Notes: generated from the sequence alone by a model not told the origin. A stretch of 64,000 nucleotides of DNA from Streptomyces seoulensis (GCF_004328625.1 NZ_CP032229.1:4030001-4094000); one strand, 5' to 3'; counted from the first letter of the stretch, positions 35,780 to 44,602 are shown. Translations and numbers: made by a program.

Positions 35780-38002
35780 TTGAGTCGTGAAACTGACACT
35801 CCGTCCTCCGGGCCCAACGGGCGCGGCGGAGCCGCATACCCCTCCGGCACCCCGCCGTACGGGACCCCCATGGCTTCCGGCGACGGGACCGGCGCGGGAA
35901 GTCCGGACGCGCGTCCGGAGGACCGCAAGACCGAGACCACGCTGACCACGCGCATCCGGATCAACATCCCCGGATCGCGGCCGATCCCGCCGGTCGTCGT
36001 GCGCAAGACCGTCGACGGCGCCCCGGCCGGCGAGAGCGGCGGCGACGAGCCCGCCGCCGCGGCGCGGCCCGAACCCGCCGCGCCGCCCGCGCCCGAACCG
36101 GCCGCCGAGCCCGCCCCGCAGGCGGAGGAGAAGACCAGCGACTGGTTCGCTCCCCGCAAGGGCGGCGCCCCCAAGGGTGGTTCGGGCGGCGGCGGCACCA
36201 ACGGCGCCGGAATGCCCGGCGGTTCCGCCGCCGGCACGAGCGCTCCGCGCCCCGGCGCCCCCGCGCTCGGCCCCGGCCCCTCCGCGCAGCGGCCCGCCAC
36301 CCCCGCGCCCAACGCCCCCCGCCCCGGCGGCACCAACGGCTCCGGCATGTCCGGCGCCACCGGTGGCCCCGTCGCGCCGGGCCACGGCGGCGGCACCGGC
36401 TCGTTCGACGTGACCGAGGCGCTGGCCTCGGGCCCGCGCGGCGGCACCCGCCCCGGCGAGCCCGCCCGCGACGACCTGCCGTTCTTCTCCGACAACGGCG
36501 GTGCCCCCGCCGGTGGTCCGGGTGCCCCCGGCGCAGGCGGCCTCGGCGGGCCTGGAGGTCCCAGCGGCTTCAACGGCCCCGGCGGCCAGGGCTCCCCCGG
36601 CCCGAACGGCCCCGCGGGCCCGACCGGCGGCCCGGTCACCGGCGACGGCCCGCTGCCGACGCGTCCGGTACCGGGCAACGCGCCCGGCGCCCCCGGGATG
36701 CGCGGCATGGAGCCCGGCGAGCCCTTCGACGGCCCGCCCGCGTTCCGCGCCCCCGGCGGCGGCCCGCCCAAGAGCGCGCAGGGCCCCCAGGGTGGTCCGC
36801 AGGGTGCTCCGCAGCCCGGCAACCCCCTCAGCGACGACACCGCGATCCTCACCCCGCAGCAGCTCGCCGCCGCCCCGAACGCCCCCGGCCGCGCCCCGCA
36901 CGGCACCGTCTCCGGGCACACCGTCACCAGCGGCATCCCGGTCTTCCCCGGCGACGAGGCCGACCCCTTCGGCCCCACCCCGGCCGCCGACCGCCCGGCG
37001 TACACGGCCCCCAAGCCGCCCGCGCCGCAGGCGAAGGCCGCGCCGCAGCCCAAGAAGAAGAAGGGCCGCAGCAAGCTGATGCTGCTGGTCGCCGGTGTGG
37101 TCGTCGTCGTGGGCGGTGCCTACGGCGCCGGTCTGCTGATGAACCGCACCGACGTGCCCAAGGGCACCACCGTGCTCGGTGTGGACATCGGCGGCGGCAC
37201 CCGGGACAACGCGGTCAAGAAGCTGGACGACGCCTTCCGGGACCGGGTCGACAAGCCGCTCCAGCTCTCCGTGGGCGGCGGCAACGTGGCCCTGACCCCG
37301 GACAAGGCGGGCCTGCAGTTCGACTACCAGGCCACCGTCAGCAAGGCCGCCACCAGCGACTACAACCCGCTCTCCGTGATCGGCTCCCTCTTCGGGCAGA
37401 AGCGGGTCGTCCAGCCGGAGACCCCGGTGGACGAGGAGAAGCTCCAGGTCGCCCTCCAGCAGGCGGGCGGCGGTTCGGGCTCGGTCGTCGAGGGCGGCAT
37501 CAAGTTCGAGTCCGGCAAGGCCGTCGCGGTCTACGGCAAGCCCGGCAAGGCCATCGACGCGGCCGGCTCCACCAAGGCCGTCGAGCAGGCGTACCGCACC
37601 CTGATCGAGACCGGCTCGGCCACCCCGGTCACCGTCCCCAGCACCACCCGGCAGCCCACGGTCCCGAACGCCGAGGTCGACCGCGAGATGAAGGCGTTCG
37701 CCGAGCCGGCGATGTCGAACCTCGTCACCGTCCAGACCGACGCGGCGCACAAGATCCCGTTCGGCCCCCGCTCGCTGCCGAAGATCCTCGGATTCAAGGC
37801 CGTGAACGGCAAGCTCGTCGACACCTACAACCTCGAGGCGCTCAAGGCGGCCTACGGCCAGACCTTCGACGGAGTGCAGGTCGAGACGGCCACCGGCAAG
37901 CGGGGCGTGCTCCCGCAGGACGTGGTGGGCGCCCTCCGCAAGGCCCTGCTGGGCAAGACCCCGGCCGAGCGGATCGGCGTGATCGACACCAAGCCGAACT
38001 GA
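35780..38002 (+). CDS. Membrane-anchored peptidoglycan-binding (VanW/YoaR-type) protein with long disordered N terminus
   Basis: A 740-residue protein. The first 430 residues are a Pro/Gly/Ala-rich, probably disordered cytoplasmic region with acidic patches. A Lys stretch (KKKKGRSK) leads into one membrane segment (LMLLVAGVVVVVGGAYGAGLLM, about 433-455). The outer part has one or two PG_binding_4 domains (GTTVLGVDIGGGTRDNAVKKL; VALTPDKAGLQFDY), as in VanW/YkuD-associated proteins, and a second such unit near 630-740. The start is TTG 35780 with GGGAG about 9 nt upstream; the next in-frame ATG would remove 30 residues. A wall-linked structural or regulatory role is likely. Confidence 0.85.
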   Translation: MSRETDTPSSGPNGRGGAAYPSGTPPYGTPMASGDGTGAGSPDARPEDRKTETTLTTRIRINIPGSRPIPPVVVRKTVDGAPAGESGGDEPAAAARPEPAAPPAPEPAAEPAPQAEEKTSDWFAPRKGGAPKGGSGGGGTNGAGMPGGSAAGTSAPRPGAPALGPGPSAQRPATPAPNAPRPGGTNGSGMSGATGGPVAPGHGGGTGSFDVTEALASGPRGGTRPGEPARDDLPFFSDNGGAPAGGPGAPGAGGLGGPGGPSGFNGPGGQGSPGPNGPAGPTGGPVTGDGPLPTRPVPGNAPGAPGMRGMEPGEPFDGPPAFRAPGGGPPKSAQGPQGGPQGAPQPGNPLSDDTAILTPQQLAAAPNAPGRAPHGTVSGHTVTSGIPVFPGDEADPFGPTPAADRPAYTAPKPPAPQAKAAPQPKKKKGRSKLMLLVAGVVVVVGGAYGAGLLMNRTDVPKGTTVLGVDIGGGTRDNAVKKLDDAFRDRVDKPLQLSVGGGNVALTPDKAGLQFDYQATVSKAATSDYNPLSVIGSLFGQKRVVQPETPVDEEKLQVALQQAGGGSGSVVEGGIKFESGKAVAVYGKPGKAIDAAGSTKAVEQAYRTLIETGSATPVTVPSTTRQPTVPNAEVDREMKAFAEPAMSNLVTVQTDAAHKIPFGPRSLPKILGFKAVNGKLVDTYNLEALKAAYGQTFDGVQVETATGKRGVLPQDVVGALRKALLGKTPAERIGVIDTKPN

Positions 38003-38016
38003 CACCGCGTGCCCAT

Positions 38017-38058
38017 GAGGAGGAGCCCCCACCCGTCACCGGGCGGGGGCTCCTCCTC
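38017..38058. terminator. Bidirectional hairpin terminator
   Basis: A 19-bp inverted repeat (38017-38035 with 38040-38058, arm starting GAGGAGGAGCCCCC) with a 4-nt loop and one mismatch that becomes G-U on the minus strand. It lies between two convergent genes and can serve both. Confidence 0.85.
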
Positions 38059-38073
38059 GTCCGCCGGTGTGCG

Positions 38074-38406
38074 TCAGGGGCGCGTGATGCAGTACAGGGC
38101 CACGTAACCCTTGATGCCCTGGTAGTTGATCGCGATCCAGAAGTAGCCGTTCTTGTAGCCGCAGGCCGTGAAGGTGCCGCCCTCGATGGCACCCCCGCAG
38201 TCGGCCCCCGCGCCCTTGGGGAAGAGCCCCAGAGCGGCGGAACTGGTCGTCGCGGACTTGCGAATCCGTACGCTCTCCGCGGCGTGACAGTTGATCGCCC
38301 GTACCTGGGCCGTGTCCGAGGGCGCCGCCTGCGCGGGTGCGGCGAAGACGAGCCCGGCGGCGGCGACCACGGTGGTGGCGGCCCCGGCAAGGAGCTTGCG
38401 CATCAT
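38074..38406 (-). CDS. Small secreted SH3-like protein
   Basis: A 110-residue protein with a Sec signal peptide (MMRKLLAGAATTVVAAAGLV..., cleavage near AQA). The mature domain has the bacterial SH3 pattern ESVRIRKSATTSSAALGLFPKGAG followed by WIAINYQGIKGYVALYCI, with four cysteines (NCH, ADCGG, TACGY, LYCI) likely forming two disulfides. Such domains bind cell wall or stand alone as small secreted proteins. ATG 38406 has GAGGAGA upstream; the next codon is also ATG. Confidence 0.85.
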   Translation of the reverse strand: MMRKLLAGAATTVVAAAGLVFAAPAQAAPSDTAQVRAINCHAAESVRIRKSATTSSAALGLFPKGAGADCGGAIEGGTFTACGYKNGYFWIAINYQGIKGYVALYCITRP

Positions 38407-38609
38407 GGGTTCTCCTCTGGGTGGCTGTGCCTGACGGGTGGAGCGGAACGGCGGCCAAGCTAGTGACCCGACCGTGCGCATGCCATCGAATTCGGGCGGA
38501 TACGACGGGATCGCGCCACCCATTCCGCCGGCCGGCATGACATCTGTCATCCGGCACTCAGGACCGACGGCACTGCCGTCGCCGCCCCCCTTCCGGTCAG
38601 AGTGGGGGC

Positions 38610-39545
38610 ATGACAACGACTGCGGTGGCGACCGCGACCGACGTGCCGGTGGTGGCCGGGTTCGAGCAGGTGAGCAAGGCGTACGGGAGTGTGCGGGCGG
38701 TGGACGGGCTGTCGCTCACGCTGCGGCCCGGGGAGACCGTCGCGCTGCTCGGGCCCAATGGCGCGGGCAAGTCCACCACGCTCGACCTGCTGCTCGGGCT
38801 GAAGCAGCCGGACGAGGGGCGGGTGACCGTGTTCGGGACCGGTCCGCGCGAGGCCATCGTCGCCGGGCGGGTCGGGGCGATGCTGCAGAGCGGTGGGCTT
38901 ATGGAGGACGTGACGGTCGCCGAACTGGTCGGTCTGGCCTGCTCGTTGCACCCCCGTCCGCACCCCGTCTCCGACGTGCTGGCCCGCGCGGGCGTCACCC
39001 AGATCGCCGACCGCAAGGTCAACAAGCTCTCCGGCGGCCAGGCCCAGCGCGTCCGCTTCGCCCTGGCCACCGCCGGGGACAGCGACCTCATCGTGCTGGA
39101 CGAGCCCACCACCGGGATGGACGTCTCCGCCCGGCAGGCGTTCTGGGCCACCATGCGCGAGCAGGCCGACCAGGGCCGTACCGTCCTCTTCGCCACGCAC
39201 TACCTCGAAGAGGCCGACGCCATCGCGGACCGGGTGCTCGTGCTGCACCGGGGCCGCCTGCTGGCCGACGGCACCGCCGCCGAGATCAAGGCCCGCGCGG
39301 GCGCCCGCCGGGTCTCCTTCGACCTGACCGGCGCCGTCGACGAGACCGCGCTGGCCGCCCTGCCCGCGCTGACCTCGCTGGACGTCTCCGGGCAGACCGT
39401 CCGCATCCAGTCCTCCGACGCCGACGCCACCGTGCACGCCGTGTACGGGCTCGGTCTCTACCCCCGCAACCTGGAAGTCGCCGGCCTCGGCCTGGAGCAG
39501 GCTTTCGTCGCCATCACCGAGGCCGAGGAGGCCAAGCGCGCATGA
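38610..39545 (+). CDS. ABC exporter ATPase (drug/lipid type)
   Basis: A 311-residue ABC-2-type ATPase. Walker A GPNGAGKST, Q loop in MLQSGGLMEDVTV, signature LSGGQAQRVRFALATAG, Walker B LIVLDEPTTGMD, switch His in FATHYLEEAD, followed by a C-terminal accessory domain of about 90 residues. GTGGGGG lies just before ATG 38610. It is the first gene of a four-gene operon with the permease at 39542 and a DesK/DesR-type sensor and regulator, a layout common in envelope-stress or antimicrobial-detoxification modules. Confidence 0.92.
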   Translation: MTTTAVATATDVPVVAGFEQVSKAYGSVRAVDGLSLTLRPGETVALLGPNGAGKSTTLDLLLGLKQPDEGRVTVFGTGPREAIVAGRVGAMLQSGGLMEDVTVAELVGLACSLHPRPHPVSDVLARAGVTQIADRKVNKLSGGQAQRVRFALATAGDSDLIVLDEPTTGMDVSARQAFWATMREQADQGRTVLFATHYLEEADAIADRVLVLHRGRLLADGTAAEIKARAGARRVSFDLTGAVDETALAALPALTSLDVSGQTVRIQSSDADATVHAVYGLGLYPRNLEVAGLGLEQAFVAITEAEEAKRA

Positions 39546-40300
39546 CCGGCATCCTCGCCTCACGGGCCCTGATCAAGCTGGAACTCGCCCGCGCCCTGCG
39601 CAACCGCAAGTTCCTGTTCTTCTCCGTGCTCTACCCCTCGATCATCTTCCTGATCTTCGCGGGCAGTTCGGGCACCGGCGAGAAGGTGGACGGCACCGGC
39701 CTGACCGTCGCCACCTACCTGATGGTCTCCATGGCCTCCTTCGGCGCGCTGACCGCCGTCCTGATGGGCAACAGCGAGCGCATCGCCAAGGAGCGGGAGA
39801 GCGGCTGGGTGCGCCAGCTCCGGCTGACCCCGCTGCCCGGCCACGGGTACGTCCTCGCCAAGACCGCCAGCGCGGCCGTGGTGAGCCTGCCGTCCATCGT
39901 GATGGTGTTCATCGTCGCCGCCGTCGTGAAGGACGTACGGCTCGACGCCTGGCAGTGGCTCGCCCTGACCGGCGTCATCTGGGCCGGCAGCCTCGTCTTC
40001 GCCGCGCTCGGCGTCGCCATCGGCTACCTCGCCTCCGGGGACGCGGTACGGCCCATCACGATGATCGTCTACTTCGCGCTCTCCCTCCTCGGCGGCCTGT
40101 GGATGCCCTCGGCAGGGTTCCCGCGCTGGCTCCAGGACATCGCCGAGTGGCTGCCGACGTACGCGTACGCTGCCCTGGGACGCGCGGTCGAGCAGAGCCA
40201 GGCCCCGCACGGGCGGGACGTCGCCGTCCTCGCCGTGTACTTCGTCCTCTTCGCGGGCGGCGCGGCCTGGCTGTACCGGAAGGACACGCTGAAGGCGTGA
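39542..40300 (+). CDS. ABC-2 type exporter permease
   Basis: A 252-residue membrane protein with six predicted segments: KFLFFSVLYPSIIFLIFAG, TYLMVSMASFGALTAVLMG, the central VSLPSIVMVFIVAAVV, then LTGVIWAGSLVFAALGVAIGYL, MIVYFALSLLGGLWMP and a last one before YRKDTLKA. The cytoplasmic loop ERIAKERESGWVRQLRLTPL is the coupling helix region typical of ABC-2 permeases. ATG 39542 overlaps the ATPase stop (ATGA), and the kinase gene starts 5 nt after its stop. Confidence 0.9.
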   Translation: MTGILASRALIKLELARALRNRKFLFFSVLYPSIIFLIFAGSSGTGEKVDGTGLTVATYLMVSMASFGALTAVLMGNSERIAKERESGWVRQLRLTPLPGHGYVLAKTASAAVVSLPSIVMVFIVAAVVKDVRLDAWQWLALTGVIWAGSLVFAALGVAIGYLASGDAVRPITMIVYFALSLLGGLWMPSAGFPRWLQDIAEWLPTYAYAALGRAVEQSQAPHGRDVAVLAVYFVLFAGGAAWLYRKDTLKA

Positions 40301-40305
40301 ACGCG

Positions 40306-41490
40306 ATGACGGAGGACCGGTGCGCCGGGACCGAGGCGGACACCCCCGTGGGGCGTCCGCCGCAGGGCCGGCGCGAGCTGTGGGTGAAGCTGCTGTGGAT
40401 CGGCGTCTGGCTGGTCTTCCTCAGCTCACCCGTCCACGACCTGGTGAACGGCAACCACGGGACGGCGGCCACCTGGGCCGGAGCGGTGGGACTCACCGCG
40501 TTCGTCGGGGTCTACCTGGGGCTGGTCTTCCGCAACATGGGCCGGACCTTCTCCGGACCGGCCGTCGTCCTGCTCCTGGTGGTCCTCGGCATCCTCGCGC
40601 CGCTGCTCGCCTACACCCTGGGCAGCGCCTGGCTCGGCCTCTTCGTCTACCTCTCGGTGGCCTGCGGGGCGACCCTCCCGGCCAAGGCCACCTACTGGGC
40701 GATCCCGGCCTCGGCGGCCGTGATGTACCTCGTCGGACTGCACACCGACGAGGAGGAGGCGCGGGACCTGATCCTGCTGGTGGTGCTGATCGGCTTCGCC
40801 ATGACGGGCGTACGGCAGCTGGTGCGCACCACCGTCGAGCTGCGCAAGGCGCGGGCCACCGTGGCGCAGCTCGCCGCGAACGAGGAGCGGCTGCGGCTCG
40901 CCCGTGACCTGCACGACCTGCTGGGGCACTCGCTGTCCCTGATCACGCTCAAGAGCGAGCTGGCGGGACGGATGCTGCCCGGCCGGCCCGAGGAGGCCGC
41001 CCAGCAGGTCGCGGACATCGAGCGGGTCAGCCGGCAGGCGCTGGTCGACGTACGGGAGGCCGTCACGGGGTACCGGCGGCCCCGGCTCGCCGCCGAACTC
41101 GCGGGCGCGCAGGTCGCGTTGACGGCCGCCGGGGTCATCGCCGAGATCCCGGCCGAGCCCGAGCTGGCCGGGCTGCCCGAGGAGGCCGAGGCCGCGCTGG
41201 CGTGGACCTTGCGGGAGGCCGTCACCAACGTGGTCCGGCACAGCGGGGCCGAGCGGTGCGCGGTCGAGCTGCTGCACCGGCACACCCTGGACGGGCCGGT
41301 GCTGGAGCTGTCCGTCGAGGACAACGGCTCCGGCGGCTCGGGCAAGGGGCCCGGCAACGGGCTCACCGGGCTCGTGGAGCGGCTCCAGGGGGCCGGGGGC
41401 ACGCTGGAGGCGGGCCGGTCCGCCAAGGGGTTCCGGGTGGTCGCCCGCGTCCCGTCGGCCGCCGTGGCGGACGTAGTATCCGGGTCATGA
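40306..41490 (+). CDS. DesK-type sensor histidine kinase
   Basis: A 394-residue membrane kinase. Five or so hydrophobic segments (about 25-145) form the sensor region without an obvious extracytoplasmic domain, suggesting membrane-state sensing. The HisKA_3 dimerisation helix carries the phospho-acceptor in RDLHDLLGHSL (H203), and the ATPase has WTLREAVTNVVRHSGA (N box) and EDNGSGGSGKGPGNGLTGL (G1/G2). ATG 40306 follows GAAGG by 11 nt; GTG 40297 is a close alternative. The stop overlaps the regulator start. Confidence 0.92.
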   Translation: MTEDRCAGTEADTPVGRPPQGRRELWVKLLWIGVWLVFLSSPVHDLVNGNHGTAATWAGAVGLTAFVGVYLGLVFRNMGRTFSGPAVVLLLVVLGILAPLLAYTLGSAWLGLFVYLSVACGATLPAKATYWAIPASAAVMYLVGLHTDEEEARDLILLVVLIGFAMTGVRQLVRTTVELRKARATVAQLAANEERLRLARDLHDLLGHSLSLITLKSELAGRMLPGRPEEAAQQVADIERVSRQALVDVREAVTGYRRPRLAAELAGAQVALTAAGVIAEIPAEPELAGLPEEAEAALAWTLREAVTNVVRHSGAERCAVELLHRHTLDGPVLELSVEDNGSGGSGKGPGNGLTGLVERLQGAGGTLEAGRSAKGFRVVARVPSAAVADVVSGS

Positions 41491-42101
41491 CGAGCACGAT
41501 CAAGGTCCTCCTCGCCGAGGACCAGTCGATGGTCCGCGAGGCGCTCGCCGCGCTGCTCGGCCTTGAGGACGACATCGAGGTCGTCGCGCAGGTGGCGCGC
41601 GGGGACGAGGTGCTGGCCGCGGTGGGGGAGCACGGGGTGGACGTGGCCCTGCTCGACATCGAGATGCCCGGCTGCACCGGGATCGAGGCCGCCGCCCAGG
41701 TCCACCGGGCGCACCCCGGCGTGAAGCTCGTCGTCCTCACCACCTTCGGCCGCCCCGGCTACCTCCGCAGCGCCATGGAGGCGGGCGCCGACGCCTTCCT
41801 CGTCAAGGACGCCCCGGCCGCCCAACTCGCCGCCGCCGTACGCAAGGTGCTCACCGGCGAACGCGTCATCGACCCCACCCTGGCCGCCGCCGCCCTCGCC
41901 GAGGGCGCCAACCCCCTCACCGACCGCGAACGCGAGATCCTCCGCGCCGCCGCCGACGGCTCCACCAACGCCGAACTCGCCGCCGCCCTCCACCTCTCCC
42001 AGGGCACCGTCCGCAACTACCTCTCCACCGCCATCCAGAAACTCGCCGCCCGCAACAGGGCCGAGGCGGTCCGCATCGCCCGCGAGAAGGGCTGGCTCTG
42101 A
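41487..42101 (+). CDS. DesR/NarL-type response regulator
   Basis: A 204-residue regulator: a receiver domain with acidic pocket E11/D12 and phospho-acceptor D57 (ALLDIEMPG), the switch Thr in VVLTTFG, Lys in FLVKDAP, then a LuxR-type helix-turn-helix (LTDREREILRAAADGSTNAELAAALHLSQGTVRNYLSTA). It is partner to the kinase immediately upstream (ATGA overlap) and likely controls the exporter genes of the same operon. It ends 6 bp from a convergent gene with no terminator in between. Confidence 0.94.
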   Translation: MTSTIKVLLAEDQSMVREALAALLGLEDDIEVVAQVARGDEVLAAVGEHGVDVALLDIEMPGCTGIEAAAQVHRAHPGVKLVVLTTFGRPGYLRSAMEAGADAFLVKDAPAAQLAAAVRKVLTGERVIDPTLAAAALAEGANPLTDREREILRAAADGSTNAELAAALHLSQGTVRNYLSTAIQKLAARNRAEAVRIAREKGWL

Positions 42102-42107
42102 GGCCGG

Positions 42108-42992
42108 TCAGTTGAGCAGGGCTCTTGCCGCGTGGGCCTGGGCGCGGGCCTTTTCCTCGGCTGTGGGGTCGACCACGGAGACCAGTTCCGCGTAGGCATC
42201 CAGCTCGGCCGCGCCCTCCGTGAAGGCGCCGCGCTGGACGAGGAGGCGGCCTCGGTCGTAGCGCAGGCGGGCCGGGCGGGAGGGGAGGAGCATGGCGAGC
42301 TCCACCGCCCAGAGGGCCACGTCGGAGCGTTCGGGGCGGGCGGTGGCCCAGGCGCGGATGTTGTTGAGGATGCGCTGGATGACCTGGAGCGGGGCCGCCG
42401 GGACCAGCATCGAGGGCTCCAGGGGCGCGCCCGTCGCCCCGGCCACCAGCAGCTCGGTGTCGGCGCCGCTGAGCACCCGGCCGCCTTCGAAGGGGTCCGC
42501 GAGGACCCGGTCTCCGGCCGTGCCGAAGCCGACCACGAAGTGCCCCGGCAGCGCGACCCCGTACACCGGGGCGCCCGCGCGCCGGGCGACCTCCATCCAC
42601 ACCACCGACAGCAGGATCGGCAGCCCGCGCCGCCGCCGCAGCACCGAGTGCAGCAGCGAGGACTCCAGCCGCTCGTACTCCCCGGCCGTGCCGCGGAACC
42701 CGTTGGTGCCGCCCAGCAGCCGGCCCACCGCGCGGGCCCAGGCCAGCGGCTCGCCCGGCCGGTACGGCAGCCGACCGGCGAGTTCGTCCAGCTCGATCTG
42801 GGCCGCGTCCATCCCGGCCTCGTCCAGCGTGCCGTCCGCCTCCGCGCCGATCATCAGGCACAGCGCGGACAGGTCGGGCCACTGCGACCGCGCCTCCTCC
42901 GCGAACCGCCGCCGCAGCTCCGCCGACCGCTCGGGCGGAGGCGGGTAGGGGGGCGGGAAAGCGGGGCGCCGGGCCGGTTCCTGGGGCTCCAC
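42108..42992 (-). CDS. SirB1-family transglutaminase-like/TPR protein
   Basis: A 294-residue protein of the SirB1 (UPF0162) family. The conserved core is LSALCLMIGAEADG, LLGGTNGFRGTAGEYERLESSLLHSVLRRRRGLPILLSVVWMEVARRAG, PVYGVALPGHFVVGFG and a TPR-like C terminus. The usual family motif (N-x-Y-D...-RG-P-I-LS) is recognisable, but the catalytic Cys of true transglutaminases is not. Function is unclear. The start is GTG 42992 with GGAGG 6 nt upstream. It is the second gene of an operon, 9 nt after the GNAT gene. Confidence 0.85.
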   Translation of the reverse strand: MEPQEPARRPAFPPPYPPPPERSAELRRRFAEEARSQWPDLSALCLMIGAEADGTLDEAGMDAAQIELDELAGRLPYRPGEPLAWARAVGRLLGGTNGFRGTAGEYERLESSLLHSVLRRRRGLPILLSVVWMEVARRAGAPVYGVALPGHFVVGFGTAGDRVLADPFEGGRVLSGADTELLVAGATGAPLEPSMLVPAAPLQVIQRILNNIRAWATARPERSDVALWAVELAMLLPSRPARLRYDRGRLLVQRGAFTEGAAELDAYAELVSVVDPTAEEKARAQAHAARALLN

Positions 42993-43001
42993 GACGGCCT
43001 C

Positions 43002-44021
43002 CTACGACCGCCCGGAGCCGGCCGCGTCCGGCTCCCGGTAGTGGTGGTAGGCGTGATGCCGGGCGAAGCCGAGACCGTCGTACAGCCGCCGCGCGCCCTC
43101 GTTGTCCTCCTCGACCTGGAGCCAGGCCGCCGAGGCGCCCTCGTCCAGGGCGCGCCGGGCCAGCGCGGCCATCACGTCGGTGGCCAGCCCCTGGCGGCGC
43201 CGGGCCGGATCGACCTCGACCGCCGCGAACCCGGCCCAGCGGCCGTCCACCACGCACCGCCCGATCGCCGCCGGCGGCTCGCCGTCGGCGCCGGGCACAC
43301 GGGCGAACCACACCGACGGTCCGCCGTGCAGCACCCGCAGGGCCACCTCGCTCACTCCCTCGCGCCCGTACCGCGCGAGCCAGGCCTCGTCCGCCTCGCG
43401 GGAGAGCAGCACGCCGGTGCCGCCGTCCCGGTCCGCGACCGGTGCCAGGGCGCCGGTCCACAGCTCCGCCGTGACCTCCCGCGTCCAGCCGCGCCGCGCC
43501 AGCTCCGCCGACAGCAGCTCCTGCGTGCCCTCGGCGCCGGTGGCGGTCTGGACGTAGGCGGGCAGTCCGCGCTCGCCGTACCAGCCTCTTACGGAAGTCA
43601 GGGCCGCGTCGAGCGGAAGCCCCGGCTCGCCGAGCGGCAGCACGCTGTTGGCCCGCCGGGTGAAGCCGCCCGCGGCCCGCAGCTCCCACGCGCCGAGCCG
43701 CTCGTCCTCCAGCGGAGGCCACGCCCGCGCCGCGATCCGCGCCAGCTCCTCGTACCCCGCCGACGGCCCCCGCCGACGCGCCGGGGCGGCCGGTACGACC
43801 TTGCCCGCGACCAGCGACGACGCCTCGGCCCTGATGACCCGGCCGTCCCGTCGTGTGATCATGAGCACGCCGTCGTCGTCCCAGGATGTGAGAACGCCTA
43901 CCGTGTCGGTGAACTTCTCGCCCGCCGCACCCGATCCCGTCAACTGCCGTACGGATACCCTTTTGCCCACGTCTGCCGGTGTGATGAGGACCTTGAGCAG
44001 TCCTGTCACCGAGATTTCCAC
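43002..44021 (-). CDS. GNAT-family N-acetyltransferase with extra N-terminal domain
   Basis: A 339-residue protein. Residues 1-80 form a small beta-rich domain (GKRVSVRQL, GVLTSWDDDGVLMITRRDGRVI) resembling an SH3-like or Sm-like barrel. The GNAT fold occupies the last 150 residues, with the acetyl-CoA loop ARRRQGLATDV (motif A) and EEDNEGARRLYDGLGFARHH (motif B). The middle part may be a degenerate second GNAT. GTG 44021 is chosen because GGAG lies 6 nt upstream; GTG 44051 would add 10 residues containing that site. Substrate unknown; it is divergent from fdxA. Confidence 0.85.
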   Translation of the reverse strand: MEISVTGLLKVLITPADVGKRVSVRQLTGSGAAGEKFTDTVGVLTSWDDDGVLMITRRDGRVIRAEASSLVAGKVVPAAPARRRGPSAGYEELARIAARAWPPLEDERLGAWELRAAGGFTRRANSVLPLGEPGLPLDAALTSVRGWYGERGLPAYVQTATGAEGTQELLSAELARRGWTREVTAELWTGALAPVADRDGGTGVLLSREADEAWLARYGREGVSEVALRVLHGGPSVWFARVPGADGEPPAAIGRCVVDGRWAGFAAVEVDPARRRQGLATDVMAALARRALDEGASAAWLQVEEDNEGARRLYDGLGFARHHAYHHYREPDAAGSGRS

Positions 44022-44161
44022 GGGTCGCTCCACCCCTCCTGTTCGGATCACGGTCCGGAACGGAGATACTAGGTGCGGGCATCGACGACGCCGCGCTCCC
44101 GCGCGCCAGGCGGCGGAGCCTGAGGAGGCCCGCCAGCGCCCTATCGAGGAGGAACGACAGC

Positions 44162-44482
44162 GTGACCTACGTCATCGCGCAGCCTTGTGTCGACGTCAAG
44201 GACAAGGCGTGCATCGAGGAGTGCCCGGTCGACTGCATCTACGAGGGCCAGCGGTCCTTGTACATCCACCCGGACGAATGCGTCGACTGTGGTGCCTGTG
44301 AGCCGGTCTGCCCGGTCGAGGCGATCTTCTACGAGGACGACACTCCGGAGGAGTGGAAGGACTACTACAAGGCGAACGTCGAGTTCTTCGACGAGCTGGG
44401 CTCCCCCGGCGGCGCCAGCAAGCTGGGTCTGATCGAGCGCGACCACCCCTTCATCGCCGCGCTGCCGCCCCAGGGCGAGTAA
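44162..44482 (+). CDS. fdxA: 7Fe ferredoxin
   Basis: A 106-residue electron carrier with one [3Fe-4S] and one [4Fe-4S] cluster. C9, C17 and C50 fit the 3Fe site and C21, C40, C43 and C46 the 4Fe site (DECVDCGACEPVCP). A further Cys at 25 follows the usual pattern CPVDCI. The length and the acidic C-terminal half (FYEDDTPEEWKDYYKANVEFF) match actinobacterial FdxA/FdxC. GTG 44162 has GAGGAGG upstream. Physiological partners may include cytochromes P450 or oxidoreductases. It lies immediately upstream of dapC, as in mycobacteria. Confidence 0.95.
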   Translation: MTYVIAQPCVDVKDKACIEECPVDCIYEGQRSLYIHPDECVDCGACEPVCPVEAIFYEDDTPEEWKDYYKANVEFFDELGSPGGASKLGLIERDHPFIAALPPQGE

Positions 44483-44518
44483 CCGGTCGGCAAGGCCCCG
44501 CGGCCCGTATGGGCGCGC

Positions 44519-44570
44519 CGCCTCGGTCCCGTACGGCCTGGTGATCCCCCGGCCGTGCGGGACCGAGGCG
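44519..44570 (+). terminator. Hairpin between fdxA and dapC
   Basis: A 20-bp stem (44519-44538 with 44551-44570, arm starting CGCCTCGGTCCCGTACGG) with a single G-U pair and a 12-nt loop, followed by TTT. It ends 32 nt before the dapC start and should terminate or attenuate transcription from fdxA. Confidence 0.8.
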
Positions 44571-44602
44571 TTTCGCGCCCCCAAGGAAAGAGAGCAAGCC
44601 CC

